Shown here: one piece after another, positions 1-9,380 of the stretch
Numbering within the stretch: position 1 is the first letter of the stretch
How the letters are laid out: each line of letters starts with the position of its first letter
Assembly (NCBI GenBank): GCA_020630435.1
Contig: JAHDBJ010000003.1
Location: forward strand, 124,001-188,000
Source: Saprospiraceae bacterium
Lineage (GTDB): Bacteria > Bacteroidota > Bacteroidia > Chitinophagales > Saprospiraceae
Direction: 5' to 3'
Length of the DNA stretch: 64,000 nt
Position numbers and translations under genes: made by a program
The notes under the pieces: generated by a model
Database searches by the model: none
What the model was told of the DNA's origin: nothing
What the model saw: the letters and a program-made list of their open reading frames with translations, nothing else

Positions 1-626
1 AGATTACAAAACTAAGTCCCCTCAAGGAAGCGTTCATAAATAGTGAAATCGGAACAAAAGGAGTAGAAGAACTCGAACAATTCCACCAATATTTTGATTT
101 AAAAACACCGACTAACGAGGTCGTATTTGATGTTACCTTGGCTAGAGGTCTCAATTACTATACAGGTTGCATTTTTGAGGTAAAAGCCAAAGGCGTTAAA
201 ATGGGAAGTATTGGTGGTGGTGGTCGTTACGATGATTTAACAGGTATGTTTGGTTTAAAAAATGTATCGGGTGTTGGTGTTTCTTTTGGAGCAGAACGTA
301 TCTATGATGTATTAGAAGAGTTAGAAGGTTTTCCAAAAGAAGACACGTCGGCATTAAAAGTCTTATTAACTGCCTTTGATGCAGATAGTCACCTATATGG
401 TTTTAGTTGTTTAAATTGGCTTCGAGCTGCAGGTATTAATGCTGACCTCTATCCTACTCCAAGCAAGATGAATAAACAATTGAAATATGCTAATACCCGC
501 AATGTTCCTTTTGTTGTTATTATTGGAAAAAATGAAATGGATACAGGACAGTTAAGTGTTAAAAATATGAATACTGGTGAACAACAATCTATGACGATTG
601 AAGATTTAATCCAATTTTTATCCTAA
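1..626 (+). CDS. hisS: Histidine--tRNA ligase, C-terminal part (5' end outside window)
   Basis: Charges tRNA-His with histidine in the cytoplasm. The frame is open from base 3, so the annotated ATG at 138 is internal and the gene starts upstream of the window. The class II synthetase signature LARGLNYYTG is followed by the glycine-rich GGGGRYDDL motif that lines the histidine/ATP pocket, then by a C-terminal anticodon-binding domain of about 90 residues starting near ALKVLLTAFD. It ends convergently, 8 bases from the LysM gene. The identification is firm; only the N-terminal catalytic half is missing. Confidence 0.95.
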   Translation, partial: ITKLSPLKEAFINSEIGTKGVEELEQFHQYFDLKTPTNEVVFDVTLARGLNYYTGCIFEVKAKGVKMGSIGGGGRYDDLTGMFGLKNVSGVGVSFGAERIYDVLEELEGFPKEDTSALKVLLTAFDADSHLYGFSCLNWLRAAGINADLYPTPSKMNKQLKYANTRNVPFVVIIGKNEMDTGQLSVKNMNTGEQQSMTIEDLIQFLS

Positions 627-634
627 AGAAGTCC

Positions 635-1510
635 TTATTCTACATACGTTACCTTTACAAAGAAATTCGCATCTAAAGCCTTCAATCGCCGAGCAATACC
701 AGGAGGAATCACAACGATAGTGCTTGGATGATAGGCATTTGCTCTAGGAATATTACCCAAAACTTTTAGATAGACCGAACGTTTAGACATTGGATTATAA
801 ACTCTAATGTAAGATCCCTTCTTTGCTGTTTTATGCATTGCTACTAAACCTTGAAAAGCACTTAAATTGGAATTGCCTTTAGGCCAATAAGCTGTACCTT
901 GTTCGGTTACAGTTCTTCCTTTTTTTCTTTGTTTCCGATACTTCTCTGCTGTTTTAAATTCATCAATCGCTTTTACATCTCGACTTTTTTGAAAACGTTT
1001 AGGAATACCATTAATATTTAACCAACCTATTCTAATACGTTGCCCTACTTCTAAGTTAGAGGTCTCCATCTCATTCTGTTCCATTATCTCTTCTACTTCC
1101 ATTTTTAAAATTCGCTTAGAAAGATTATACATGGTATCCCCTTTTTTAACAATATAAATCAAAGGTGTATATGCCGTAGAATCAAACCGCTCTCCTTGAT
1201 ACCTCCTTATCGCTCCATTGGGCAGAGGAATTAAAATCTCATCTCCCACTTTATTAATAGATTGGGAAAGGTGCGGATTCAATCGATAAAGTGTTTTCAA
1301 ACTAACACCATAAAACTTAGCCATAGAATACAATGTCTGCCCCTTAGCCATAGAATGTTTAATATACTTAAATTTAGTGCCTTCTATCCCTACAAAAATA
1401 CTATCTTTTACCGTTAAATAGTTAAGACTATCTCCTGTTATACGCTGTGAAAAACCATCATATGAAAGTAAAATTAGAAATGCCAATAAAATAAGCCTCG
1501 GTTTAATCAT
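635..1510 (-). CDS. Exported LysM-domain protein with C-terminal double-psi barrel-like domain
   Basis: A secreted 291-residue cell-wall protein. An N-terminal signal peptide (about residues 1-21, ending GFSQ) is followed by two LysM modules at about 50-95 and 119-162, which in known families bind the glycan of peptidoglycan. The last 85 residues (from about GTAYWP to the end) resemble the RlpA-like double-psi beta-barrel often paired with LysM in Bacteroidota. A basic linker (KKGRTV region) joins them. The function is probably septal or peripheral wall binding. A wall-lytic activity cannot be claimed from the sequence. It stands alone, convergent with hisS. Confidence 0.8.
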   Translation of the reverse strand: MIKPRLILLAFLILLSYDGFSQRITGDSLNYLTVKDSIFVGIEGTKFKYIKHSMAKGQTLYSMAKFYGVSLKTLYRLNPHLSQSINKVGDEILIPLPNGAIRRYQGERFDSTAYTPLIYIVKKGDTMYNLSKRILKMEVEEIMEQNEMETSNLEVGQRIRIGWLNINGIPKRFQKSRDVKAIDEFKTAEKYRKQRKKGRTVTEQGTAYWPKGNSNLSAFQGLVAMHKTAKKGSYIRVYNPMSKRSVYLKVLGNIPRANAYHPSTIVVIPPGIARRLKALDANFFVKVTYVE

Positions 1511-1748
1511 GTAAAGTTTTATTGATTAGACGGACAAAATATATTGAATTGCACAAAATTTATAATTTATTTAATAAAAAAATTAAGGATATATAAAAAA
1601 TAATTATTAGTTATTAGAATCATTCCACTCCATGAAGTCATTGATAATGAACTGCTTCAGCTTAAGTTACCCAAATAAAAGACAATTGTTCTCTATTGTC
1701 TAACATTAAATGGTTCAAAATTTGATGTATTTCTGTAATTTTACGCTT

Positions 1749-3683
1749 ATGATAACAGTTAGTAACTTATTTGTAAAGTACGGAGATAGAGTTTTATTCG
1801 ATAATATTAATATTGTTATTAAAAATAAGGATCGGGTAGGATTAGTAGGTCGAAATGGTGCTGGTAAATCAACCATGCTTAAAATCATCGCAGGTGATAT
1901 GCTTCCTGACGGTGGAGATATTACCATGCCCTCCGAATCGACTATCGGTTTCTTGTATCAAGAAATGAATCTACCAAAAGGAAAAACCGTAATTGAAGAA
2001 ACATTTACAGCCTTTAAAGAAGCTATATCTTTAGAGAAAGAATTAGCTGATATCAATGAACAACTCGAAATTAGAACAGATTATGAAAGTGACGCTTATG
2101 AAAAACTTATCCAAGATCTATCGGATATTAGTGAGCGTTTAGCCATTATTGGAGGAGGAAATGTCGAAGGCGAAGCTATTAAAGTATTAAAAGGACTTGG
2201 CTTCAAAGATAGCGATATGAAGCGCTTAACCGATGAATTTAGTGGCGGCTGGAAAATGCGTATCGAATTAGCAAAAATGCTCCTACAAAAACCAGATTAC
2301 CTCCTTCTGGATGAGCCGACCAATCACCTTGACATTGAATCTATCGTTTGGCTTGAAGGTTTTCTTAAACATTATGAAGGAACAGTGATTTTGATTTCAC
2401 ACGATAAAATGTTCTTAGATGCTGTCACTAATCGAACTATTGAAATTGAACTAGGAAAAGTACACGATTATAAAGCAAATTATAGTAAATATCTAACGCT
2501 TCGAAAAGAAAGGCGAGAGATACTAGAATCTGCCTATAAAAACCAACAAAAAGACATCGCTCAAAGAGAAAAAACTATCAATCGTTTCATGGCTAAAGCT
2601 ACCAAAACAAAGATGGCTCAATCGATGAAAAAACAATTAGATAAAGTTGAGCGAATAGAAATAGAACAAGAGGATTCTGCTGCAATGAATATCAAATTTC
2701 CTCCAGCGCCTCGTTCTGGTGAAATTGTGCTAGAAGCTGACAACCTCAGCAAATCTTATGGGGCTATCAAAGTTCTCAATGATGTAGAATTCAAAATGGA
2801 TAGAGGGGATAGAATTGCTTTTGTGGGACAAAACGGACAAGGAAAAACAACACTTTCCAAAATATTGATAGGCGTAGAAAATGCTACCGCAGGAAATATT
2901 AAGCTCGGACATAATGTACAGATTGGCTACTACGCTCAAAATCAAGCAGAAACTCTACACTCTAACTTGACAGTTTTACAAACACTAGAAAATGCAGCCC
3001 CTTCTGAAATGCGTACTAAGGTTAGAGCAATTCTTGGAGCTTTCATGTTTAGTGGAGAAGATGTTGAAAAAAAAGTAATGGTCTTATCAGGAGGAGAACG
3101 TGCTAGATTAGCCATGGCATCTATGCTCTTAAAACCATTTAATCTTCTAGTCCTCGATGAGCCGACCAATCACTTAGACATTATTTCTAAAGAAGTATTA
3201 AAACAAGCCCTTATTGATTATGATGGTTCTTTGATTATTGTTTCTCACGACAGGGATTTTCTAGGAGGCTTAACCGACAAAACAATAGAATTTCGAGAGC
3301 AAAAGCTGCATACTTATCTAGGTGACGTTAACTTTTTCCTAGATAAAAGGCAGCTAGAAAACATGAGGGAAGTAGAAAAAAGAGATAAGCATGAAAAACA
3401 AAAACAAGTACTTAGCCAAGCCGAAATCAAAGAATTAGAAAAAGAAAAAAAGAAACTTCAACGTCAAGTGCAATACGCTGAACGTGATATAGAAATGATA
3501 GAGCAAGAAATAAGCGAATACGAAGCAGAAATGTCAAATCCTGACTTCTATAATTCTGATAACTCTGCTGCTATTTTGGAAAAGTATAATCTTAGTAAAG
3601 AAACATTAGACGTAGCAATGGAACGCTGGGAAAAAACCCAAGAAGAACTTGATAATTTTCTAATTGAGCATTCCTTGACTTAA
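1749..3683 (+). CDS. ABC-F family ATPase (Uup/EttA-like)
   Basis: A soluble tandem ATP-binding cassette protein of 644 residues with no membrane segments, so it belongs to the ABC-F class that acts on ribosomes rather than in transport. Cassette 1 has Walker A GRNGAGKST, signature FSGGWKMR and Walker B LLLDEPTNHLD. Cassette 2 has GQNGQGKTT, LSGGERAR and LVLDEPTNHLD. A charged inter-cassette linker and a C-terminal coiled coil (about the last 85 residues, rich in K and E) match the Uup/YdiF type. The start at 1749 (MITVSNLFV) is chosen over the upstream ATG at 1710, because the family begins there and the extra 13 residues are unlike any family N-terminus. The precise subfamily is not certain. 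Confidence 0.9.
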   Translation: MITVSNLFVKYGDRVLFDNINIVIKNKDRVGLVGRNGAGKSTMLKIIAGDMLPDGGDITMPSESTIGFLYQEMNLPKGKTVIEETFTAFKEAISLEKELADINEQLEIRTDYESDAYEKLIQDLSDISERLAIIGGGNVEGEAIKVLKGLGFKDSDMKRLTDEFSGGWKMRIELAKMLLQKPDYLLLDEPTNHLDIESIVWLEGFLKHYEGTVILISHDKMFLDAVTNRTIEIELGKVHDYKANYSKYLTLRKERREILESAYKNQQKDIAQREKTINRFMAKATKTKMAQSMKKQLDKVERIEIEQEDSAAMNIKFPPAPRSGEIVLEADNLSKSYGAIKVLNDVEFKMDRGDRIAFVGQNGQGKTTLSKILIGVENATAGNIKLGHNVQIGYYAQNQAETLHSNLTVLQTLENAAPSEMRTKVRAILGAFMFSGEDVEKKVMVLSGGERARLAMASMLLKPFNLLVLDEPTNHLDIISKEVLKQALIDYDGSLIIVSHDRDFLGGLTDKTIEFREQKLHTYLGDVNFFLDKRQLENMREVEKRDKHEKQKQVLSQAEIKELEKEKKKLQRQVQYAERDIEMIEQEISEYEAEMSNPDFYNSDNSAAILEKYNLSKETLDVAMERWEKTQEELDNFLIEHSLT

Positions 3684-3696
3684 CAATATATTTATG

Positions 3697-4254
3697 CTAT
3701 TCATATCGCCCTATTGACTCTTCAATTATGGGTTGCCATTTTCCTTTTTTAAAAAATACATTATAAAATTTTGGAGAACGAAACACCAAATAAAAGTCCC
3801 AGCTAGCTCTATAGGTTGTAGGGTTACTTGCTAAGATATGATGAATGGGGTTTTCCATATATATAACCAGTCTGGCAGAGTTGTATGGTTTGACTGTATG
3901 GATCGTTCCTTGATGAATTTTCAATATTTTTTCTCCTTCGGTTTCATAAAAAAAAATAGAGTCTTTATCTGTTATCTCGAATCTAAAATGGTTGTACTGC
4001 CAATCTGTTTGTTTTCCTTTAAAATAATTTCGATTAACAATATATTCTCCATAATAATCGTCTTTCTTCAAGATTATTTTTGAATTTAGCCAACGTACAA
4101 TACCTAAAAACAAGATCAAACTCAAAACTCCACCCCATACGATGCCAAGCATTTTTCCTATTATTATTTTTCTTGAAAAAAGCCAAAACAATAACAAAAT
4201 TCCTGTTAGCGGAAGGAGTATAAAAATAAAGAATAAATTAAATCCAAATCCCAT
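3697..4254 (-). CDS. Hypothetical membrane protein with two N-terminal TM helices
   Basis: I do not recognise this 185-residue protein. Two hydrophobic helices lie at about residues 7-26 and 35-52. The remaining 130 residues are soluble, rich in Y, F and K, and probably form a beta-rich domain. No catalytic motif is visible. It ends 13 bases from the ABC-F gene, convergently, and begins 26 bases from the 3' end of the nitrilase-family gene upstream on the same strand, so the two may share a transcript. Proteins of this shape are common lineage-restricted hypotheticals in Bacteroidota. Confidence 0.6.
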   Translation of the reverse strand: MGFGFNLFFIFILLPLTGILLLFWLFSRKIIIGKMLGIVWGGVLSLILFLGIVRWLNSKIILKKDDYYGEYIVNRNYFKGKQTDWQYNHFRFEITDKDSIFFYETEGEKILKIHQGTIHTVKPYNSARLVIYMENPIHHILASNPTTYRASWDFYLVFRSPKFYNVFFKKGKWQPIIEESIGRYE

Positions 4255-4280
4255 TATAGTGGTTTATATATTTTCTAGAA

Positions 4281-5009
4281 TCAAACAACAATCTGTAATA
4301 CATTGTTTTCAACTGTATCCAATATTAATATTCCTTCTTTATCCTTTTCCAATAAGCCTATTTTTTCTCCTTGTGTATTCCATATCGCTGATTTTCCAAC
4401 ACTGATAAAATCATCACTCTTACCAATCGTATTCACCATTAAGATAGTCATTTGATATTTACGAGCAACAACTGGAAAGTAGTCTTCCGCTTTATCAATA
4501 CCGCTTTGAGGTTTTGCAACATTGGCAAGGTATATTTTTGTACCTTGGGAATGAGCTGCTTCAATATGATGAGACAATAAAGATTCATAACAAATTGCAG
4601 GTGCTATTTTTTCATTCCCTATTTCGATAAAGTGTGAATGTATACCTGATATGAAATATGGTTTTTCATCTTCGTGTAAATAACGTTTTGAATAGACTTG
4701 CCTTGGGGTATTAGGAGAAAAGTAAAGATTGCTAATACATATACCTCTGCTAGAAATTGTAGGCATCCCGATACTAATAACAATATTATATTTAATGGCT
4801 AGTTCTTGAAAAATATCCCATTGAGGATCATCTGACTTCTTAGCCAATTTTTTTGCTACTGTAGGTTCGTATCCTGTAATTGATAATTCTGGAAAAACGA
4901 TTAAAGTGGCATCATAAGCAGCACATTTTTCAATGAATTGTATATGCTTTTTTATATTGACAAGTACCTTCCCTCCTACTGAGGCTAATTGAGCAAGCGC
5001 AATTTTCAT
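4281..5009 (-). CDS. Carbon-nitrogen hydrolase (nitrilase superfamily)
   Basis: A cytoplasmic amidase/nitrilase-fold enzyme of 242 residues. The full Glu-Lys-Cys triad is present: E41 in FPELSITGYEP, K108 in VYSKRYLHEDEKPYF and C140 in AICYESLLSHHIE. Length and motifs fit the C-N hydrolase family (omega-amidase, N-carbamoyl hydrolase and similar), which hydrolyses small amides. The substrate cannot be told from the sequence. It is probably co-transcribed with the small membrane protein that follows. Confidence 0.88.
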   Translation of the reverse strand: MKIALAQLASVGGKVLVNIKKHIQFIEKCAAYDATLIVFPELSITGYEPTVAKKLAKKSDDPQWDIFQELAIKYNIVISIGMPTISSRGICISNLYFSPNTPRQVYSKRYLHEDEKPYFISGIHSHFIEIGNEKIAPAICYESLLSHHIEAAHSQGTKIYLANVAKPQSGIDKAEDYFPVVARKYQMTILMVNTIGKSDDFISVGKSAIWNTQGEKIGLLEKDKEGILILDTVENNVLQIVV

Positions 5010-5310
5010 ATCAAATATTATTTAAAAGAACAACAAAATCCGAAATTCAACATTTCTTTCTCGTTCAAAATCTATATTTAAACTACAAGCCTTTTTTTAA
5101 AATACGTAACACATAACATAAAGGGCATCAAAAAATTACACTTCTAATAAATCTCTTTTTTATAAAAAATAATTAAATTTGGATTCATTCATGCACCTTT
5201 AATTTAAATTCTGTACTTGTCGTTTTATACAAACAACAACCAAAAGCAATAAAATGCTTCAAAATATTTTTGAACAACTTCTATATAAGTCTTTTAAATT
5301 CCAAAAGTAA
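5010..5310. other. Intergenic region, 301 bases
   Basis: A very AT-rich gap between the divergent nitrilase and subtilase genes. The only recognisable element is a Bacteroidota -7-like box (TAAATTTG) at 5174-5181 on the plus strand. I find no hairpin, RNA gene or small ORF with support. Confidence 0.5.
5174..5181 (+). promoter_or_regulatory. Candidate -7 promoter box (TAAATTTG)
   Basis: It matches the Bacteroidota TAnnTTTG element, about 130 bases upstream of the subtilase-SPOR gene. No clear TTTG -33 box is seen, so this is tentative. Confidence 0.35.
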
Positions 5311-7170
5311 ATGAAAAAAATCAACATCACCACAGAAAATGGTAAACTACAACTATCCAAAAGCAATAAGTTTATTGGTATTATATCTAAAACCAAAAAA
5401 AATAAGACGCCTAAAAAGTTAGAAGATAGAAAAATGACTCATGCCCGTATCGGTGCTTTTAAAGTCTTTCAATTACCCCGAGGAATGAGAAAATTGGAAG
5501 CCACACTAGATGAACTACGAGCAGAAAAAGATATACAAGTAGGTTCGCACATCTACCATATTGCTGGTGATTCGGATAGAGTAATTGTTCCTAGTGGATA
5601 TATATACATCTACTTTAATGAAGAGGCAAGCGAAACGGAACAAGAAAAGCTCATTAAAAAACTAAAACTAGAACTAATCAAGCGTAGAACAGCCAAAAGT
5701 TTACTCGTCAAAGTAACTAAAAAATCGGTCAATCCTTTAAAATCTGCTAACTTATTGATGGAATCGGAGTTGGTTCAACTAGCACAAGCTGACCTTGCAG
5801 AAGAACCAACTTACTACGATTTTTCAATGCCCAACAATGGCTTATTAGATTTGCAATGGTATATCCGAAATATCGGTACTCCAAGACAGACAGAATCTCC
5901 AAGTTTATTAGTTAGTGGGTCTGATTGTAAAATTGCTGAAGCATGGATAGAATTAGGAAATAAAGGCTCAGATGATGTTAAACTTGCCATTGTAGATACA
6001 GGCTTTGATATTGATCATCCTGATCTCACCAAAAATGATAGGACTGTTTTTAGTATTTATACGACGGATGGAAATCTTGATCAATTCAATTTCACCAAAG
6101 ATCATGGAACATCTTGTGCTAGTCTAGCAGTTGCTGATGGTAGTCCCAATGGGATAATAGGCGTATCACCTAATGCTAAATTTTATGCGATTGATGGCGC
6201 AGCCAAAAGTTCTTTTTTAGTAGAAAAATTATTCGATTACTGTATTGAACAAGAGATCGATATTGTAAGTTGTAGTTGGGGAAGTGTTTTAGAGGGAGAT
6301 CAGCTAGACATTGCCAAACGGGAAGCCATCAATAAAGCTGCCACGCAAGGACGAAACGGAAAAGGCTGTGTTATTTTATATGCTGCTGGAAATGAAAGCC
6401 GTGAATACATCAATTTTTATGCTCAACATCCTGATGTGATAGCCGTAGGAGGTAGTACAAGCGCAGATGAACACTTCTGGCATTCTAATAGAGGTGGTGG
6501 ATTATCTGTTGTCGCCCCTGCAGGAATTGCTCCCATTATTGCTGCTAGAGCAAGTTGGGATCAGGGAAGCGACCATGCTGAAGGTAATTTCAAGTATTGG
6601 TATGATGGTATCCCTAGAGGTGAACCTACACGATACAAACATTTTGAAGGGACATCAGCCGCTACCCCCATCGTAGCAGGTGTCTGTGCTTTAATGTTAT
6701 CAGCTAATCCTAATTTAACGGCTAGTGAAGTAAAAGAAATCCTAGAACAAACCGCCGATAAAATCGGTAATCCTTACGAATACAACGAAAATGGTTATTC
6801 TAGGCGCTATGGACATGGCAGGGTGAATGCCTTAAGAGCCGTAAGAGCTGCTAAGGCAAGAGCAGTAGGAACAGGGCTACCTCAACAAGAAGATGACCTC
6901 TTTATTTTTTCAGCCCAACCACAATCCACCGAAGGTTTTGCGATACAAGTTGGAACGTATAGAAAATACGGAAACGTTTTGAAAGCGACAGACAAATTGC
7001 AAAAACAATTTAACCGAAGGGTTGTTGTGAATATTATTGAACCCAATAATCGTTTGTTGTATCGTGTGATGCTAGGCGTTTTCTTTGACAAGGCTACTGC
7101 CAATAATTTTAAAAATCAAATACAAGATAAATTTCCTGGTGCATTTGTCAAAAATCTAGCTGATTTATAA
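5311..7170 (+). CDS. Subtilisin-family serine peptidase (S8) with C-terminal SPOR domain
   Basis: A 619-residue predicted endopeptidase. The subtilase catalytic residues are D229 in AIVDTGFDIDHPD, H265 in DHGTSCASLA and S449 in EGTSAATPIVAGV, with the oxyanion Asn in YAAGNES. Residues 1-200 look like a propeptide region. The C-terminal residues, about 544-619 (FAIQVGTYRKYGN onward), match a SPOR domain, a fold that binds denuded peptidoglycan glycans. The N-terminus (MKKINITTENGK) is polar and has no signal peptide, which is odd for a SPOR protein. It ends at a hairpin shared with xseB. Confidence 0.85.
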   Translation: MKKINITTENGKLQLSKSNKFIGIISKTKKNKTPKKLEDRKMTHARIGAFKVFQLPRGMRKLEATLDELRAEKDIQVGSHIYHIAGDSDRVIVPSGYIYIYFNEEASETEQEKLIKKLKLELIKRRTAKSLLVKVTKKSVNPLKSANLLMESELVQLAQADLAEEPTYYDFSMPNNGLLDLQWYIRNIGTPRQTESPSLLVSGSDCKIAEAWIELGNKGSDDVKLAIVDTGFDIDHPDLTKNDRTVFSIYTTDGNLDQFNFTKDHGTSCASLAVADGSPNGIIGVSPNAKFYAIDGAAKSSFLVEKLFDYCIEQEIDIVSCSWGSVLEGDQLDIAKREAINKAATQGRNGKGCVILYAAGNESREYINFYAQHPDVIAVGGSTSADEHFWHSNRGGGLSVVAPAGIAPIIAARASWDQGSDHAEGNFKYWYDGIPRGEPTRYKHFEGTSAATPIVAGVCALMLSANPNLTASEVKEILEQTADKIGNPYEYNENGYSRRYGHGRVNALRAVRAAKARAVGTGLPQQEDDLFIFSAQPQSTEGFAIQVGTYRKYGNVLKATDKLQKQFNRRVVVNIIEPNNRLLYRVMLGVFFDKATANNFKNQIQDKFPGAFVKNLADL

Positions 7171-7182
7171 AAAATATAATTG

Positions 7183-7220
7183 CTAGACTCATTCGATAGT
7201 GGTTAGTCGGATGAGTCTAG
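7183..7220 (-). terminator. Hairpin terminator shared by convergent genes
   Basis: CTAGACTCAT (7183-7192) pairs with ATGAGTCTAG (7211-7220). The T-rich tail lies on the minus strand, so it best serves xseB. Its right arm lies inside the last codons of xseB. Confidence 0.7.
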
Positions 7221-7400
7221 TAAATTTTGAACGTCTTGCTCCGTTACTCTTAGTTTTTCCTTACAAAACTGAACAAGTTCTGCAGCTCGTTTTACTTTTT
7301 CACTTAACTGGTCAATACTTGTAATTTCTTGTTCTAAAGCCTGAACTATCTCATTCAATTCTTCTACAGCCGCTTCATATGTTAGTTCTTTGTCATTCAT
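7203..7400 (-). CDS. xseB: Exodeoxyribonuclease VII small subunit
   Basis: A 65-residue helical protein with the XseB pattern: the N-terminal TYEAAVEELNEIVQALEQ and then two amphipathic helices. It assembles with XseA into the single-strand-specific exonuclease VII, which degrades long ssDNA to short oligonucleotides. It lies 20 bases downstream of xseA on the same strand, the usual arrangement. Its final codons lie in the terminator hairpin stem. Confidence 0.92.
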   Translation of the reverse strand: MNDKELTYEAAVEELNEIVQALEQEITSIDQLSEKVKRAAELVQFCKEKLRVTEQDVQNLLDSSD

Positions 7401-7420
7401 TTTTTGTTTTTTATCGTAGC

Positions 7421-8659
7421 TTATTTTGACGTAATTTCAGCATTCAGTTCTCCTTGGTACAATTGAATATTTACTTCGTCTCCTTTTCCAATTTCTTTTG
7501 AATTTTTGAGTAATTTCCCATCTTTACTAACCAAGCTATACCCTCTTTTCAAGACTTGTTCAGGAGAAACTAATCGGAGCTTATCTTCTACATTTTTAAG
7601 TTGCATTTTTTTAGCTTTCAATATAAAATTTGTAAAATGAGGAAGGCTCTCAGCTATATTTTTTATACGATTTTTTTCAGCAAAAACTTGCAATTTAGAT
7701 AACTGTATAATCTGTTGTTGTCGATGCTGTAAGCATAAAGTCTGCCCTTTAATTCTCTCCTGACTCAATTGCTGAATTCTTAAAGCTCCTTGTTGTATAC
7801 CTTGTTCAAAGTGCGCATTATGCATAATGATATAATCGGCAACAGCTGTTGGCGTCTTTAAGGTTGTATGGGCTACTTTATCGGCTAATGTCTCGTCTAT
7901 TTCGTGTCCGATGCCTGTCAAAACGGGCAAAGAAATTTTAGCTATAGCTTTACAGATTTTATAATTATCAAAAGCCATTAAATCTAATTTTGCGCCTCCC
8001 CCTCGTATGAGTACGATTACATCATAAGGCTTTGAAGCTTGTTTTATTTTTTTAAATTGCTTAATAATATCTTTTTCCACGTCTATTCCCTGCATAGAAG
8101 ATTCAAACAGTTCTATATTAAATTGATATTGATAAGGGTTATGCTGAATTTGAAAAATAAAATCTTTCCATCCAGCAGCTCTAGAAGAACTTAGAACAGC
8201 AATATTTTGGATGACATAAGGGAGTAGTAAAGTGCTATTTTTTTCTAGTAATTTTTCTTTTACTAAACGTTGTAGAATTTCTTGTCGCTTGAGCTCTAAT
8301 TGACCAATAGTATATTGGAGGTCTATATTTTTTATAATAAATTTAAGCCCGTACCTTTCGTGGTAATCAATTTGAATCTGAAGCAATACCTGAGTACCAT
8401 TGTGTAAAATCTGCTCGACTTGAGTACCAAGCCTTTTCCGAATTTTCAAATAATCATTCTTCCAAATGACAGCATCCGATTGAGCGATGATAGTATCATC
8501 AACCGTATTTTTTTCTACTAAACTCAAAAAATAATGCCCTTTTGCAAAGTTAACTTGGGCAATTTCACAATTTACCCATAAAGCTTCAGAAAAGTTTAAT
8601 GCAAGCGCACGTCGCAAATATTCATTAACCTCAAAAAGAGAGTATTTTTCGTTAGGCAC
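7421..8659 (-). CDS. xseA: Exodeoxyribonuclease VII large subunit
   Basis: The catalytic subunit of exonuclease VII, 412 residues. The N-terminal OB-fold that binds ssDNA is followed by the catalytic core with the family motifs VLIRGGGAKLDLMAFD, TGIGHEIDETLAD and TPTAVADY. A helical region and a short C-terminal segment, LKRGYSLVSKDGK, complete the family layout. Its start codon overlaps by one base the end of the upstream membrane-TPR gene, and xseB follows directly, so the three genes form one operon. Confidence 0.95.
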   Translation of the reverse strand: MPNEKYSLFEVNEYLRRALALNFSEALWVNCEIAQVNFAKGHYFLSLVEKNTVDDTIIAQSDAVIWKNDYLKIRKRLGTQVEQILHNGTQVLLQIQIDYHERYGLKFIIKNIDLQYTIGQLELKRQEILQRLVKEKLLEKNSTLLLPYVIQNIAVLSSSRAAGWKDFIFQIQHNPYQYQFNIELFESSMQGIDVEKDIIKQFKKIKQASKPYDVIVLIRGGGAKLDLMAFDNYKICKAIAKISLPVLTGIGHEIDETLADKVAHTTLKTPTAVADYIIMHNAHFEQGIQQGALRIQQLSQERIKGQTLCLQHRQQQIIQLSKLQVFAEKNRIKNIAESLPHFTNFILKAKKMQLKNVEDKLRLVSPEQVLKRGYSLVSKDGKLLKNSKEIGKGDEVNIQLYQGELNAEITSK

Positions 8660-9258
8660 TATCTAAACTTTTTTTGTCTAAACCCGCCTTTGTTCCCCAT
8701 TTGAGCACGCATCCTATTCGCTTGTTTTATTTGACCACTTTGCTTCATCATTTGATCAAACTGTTGTATTTGAGCTTTGATATTTGGATCTGTAATATTA
8801 AGTTTTTTCAAGTTTCTCATATGATTCTTTGCTGCATTCCATTTTCCTTTATTGGCATTCACTGCTGCTAACTGCAACTCGACCATTCCTTTTTCATTAT
8901 CTGTATTTAACTTAACACTTTGTGCTTTTTTAAGCCACTTCTCCCCTTCTTCCATATCCTTGTTATTCATTGCAATTGTGCTTTTAAGCATATAAAATAT
9001 CGCTTTATTTGCACTATATAATAAGTCAGGAAATACTGTCAAGTTTAACCTTTTTTCAGCACCTGCAAGATCATTTTTTTGAATAAACTCTGCTGTTGAT
9101 TGTACAGTTCCTAATAATAAATATCCTATAAACAAGATAATAGCTGTCAATACAAAAGGGAGAGCATACCAAAATCCATAAAATGTCCAAAGTGCAATCC
9201 CACCAAAAAAACATAGAGCCATTAAAGCAAAACGCAGATATATATTAATTGTAAACAT
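8659..9258 (-). CDS. Two-TM membrane protein with TPR-like helical domain
   Basis: A 199-residue protein with two hydrophobic helices at about 9-28 and 30-50, then TPR-like helical hairpins from about residue 55 to 165 and a basic tail (GNKGGFRQKKFR). It would sit in the inner membrane with the TPR part probably in the cytoplasm, as a scaffold. The function is unknown. It leads an operon with xseA and xseB. The gene at 9492-10013 has the same architecture and is probably a diverged paralogue. A -7-like box lies 42 bases upstream. Confidence 0.65.
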   Translation of the reverse strand: MFTINIYLRFALMALCFFGGIALWTFYGFWYALPFVLTAIILFIGYLLLGTVQSTAEFIQKNDLAGAEKRLNLTVFPDLLYSANKAIFYMLKSTIAMNNKDMEEGEKWLKKAQSVKLNTDNEKGMVELQLAAVNANKGKWNAAKNHMRNLKKLNITDPNIKAQIQQFDQMMKQSGQIKQANRMRAQMGNKGGFRQKKFR

Positions 9259-9300
9259 TACTTATTTTTTATGTTAATAAAATTCAATAACACCACCTCA

Positions 9301-9308
9301 CAAAGATA
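9301..9308 (-). promoter_or_regulatory. Candidate -7 promoter box for the membrane-TPR/xseAB operon
   Basis: The minus strand reads TATCTTTG, an exact TAnnTTTG match 42 bases upstream of the first ATG of the operon. Confidence 0.5.
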
Positions 9309-9380
9309 GCAATAGATTTCTAAGAAATTGTTTTGAAATGTATGATAAAATTTTTTTACAGGGTCTTATTTTGTTTATTG

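Noticed and set aside
1710-1748. Upstream ATG extending the ABC-F protein by 13 residues
   Set aside because: The extension does not look like the family N-terminus; the ATG at 1749 starts right at the first cassette.
3838-4405. Plus-strand ORFs over the small membrane protein and nitrilase genes
   Set aside because: They are antisense frames of well-supported minus-strand genes and have no recognisable motif.
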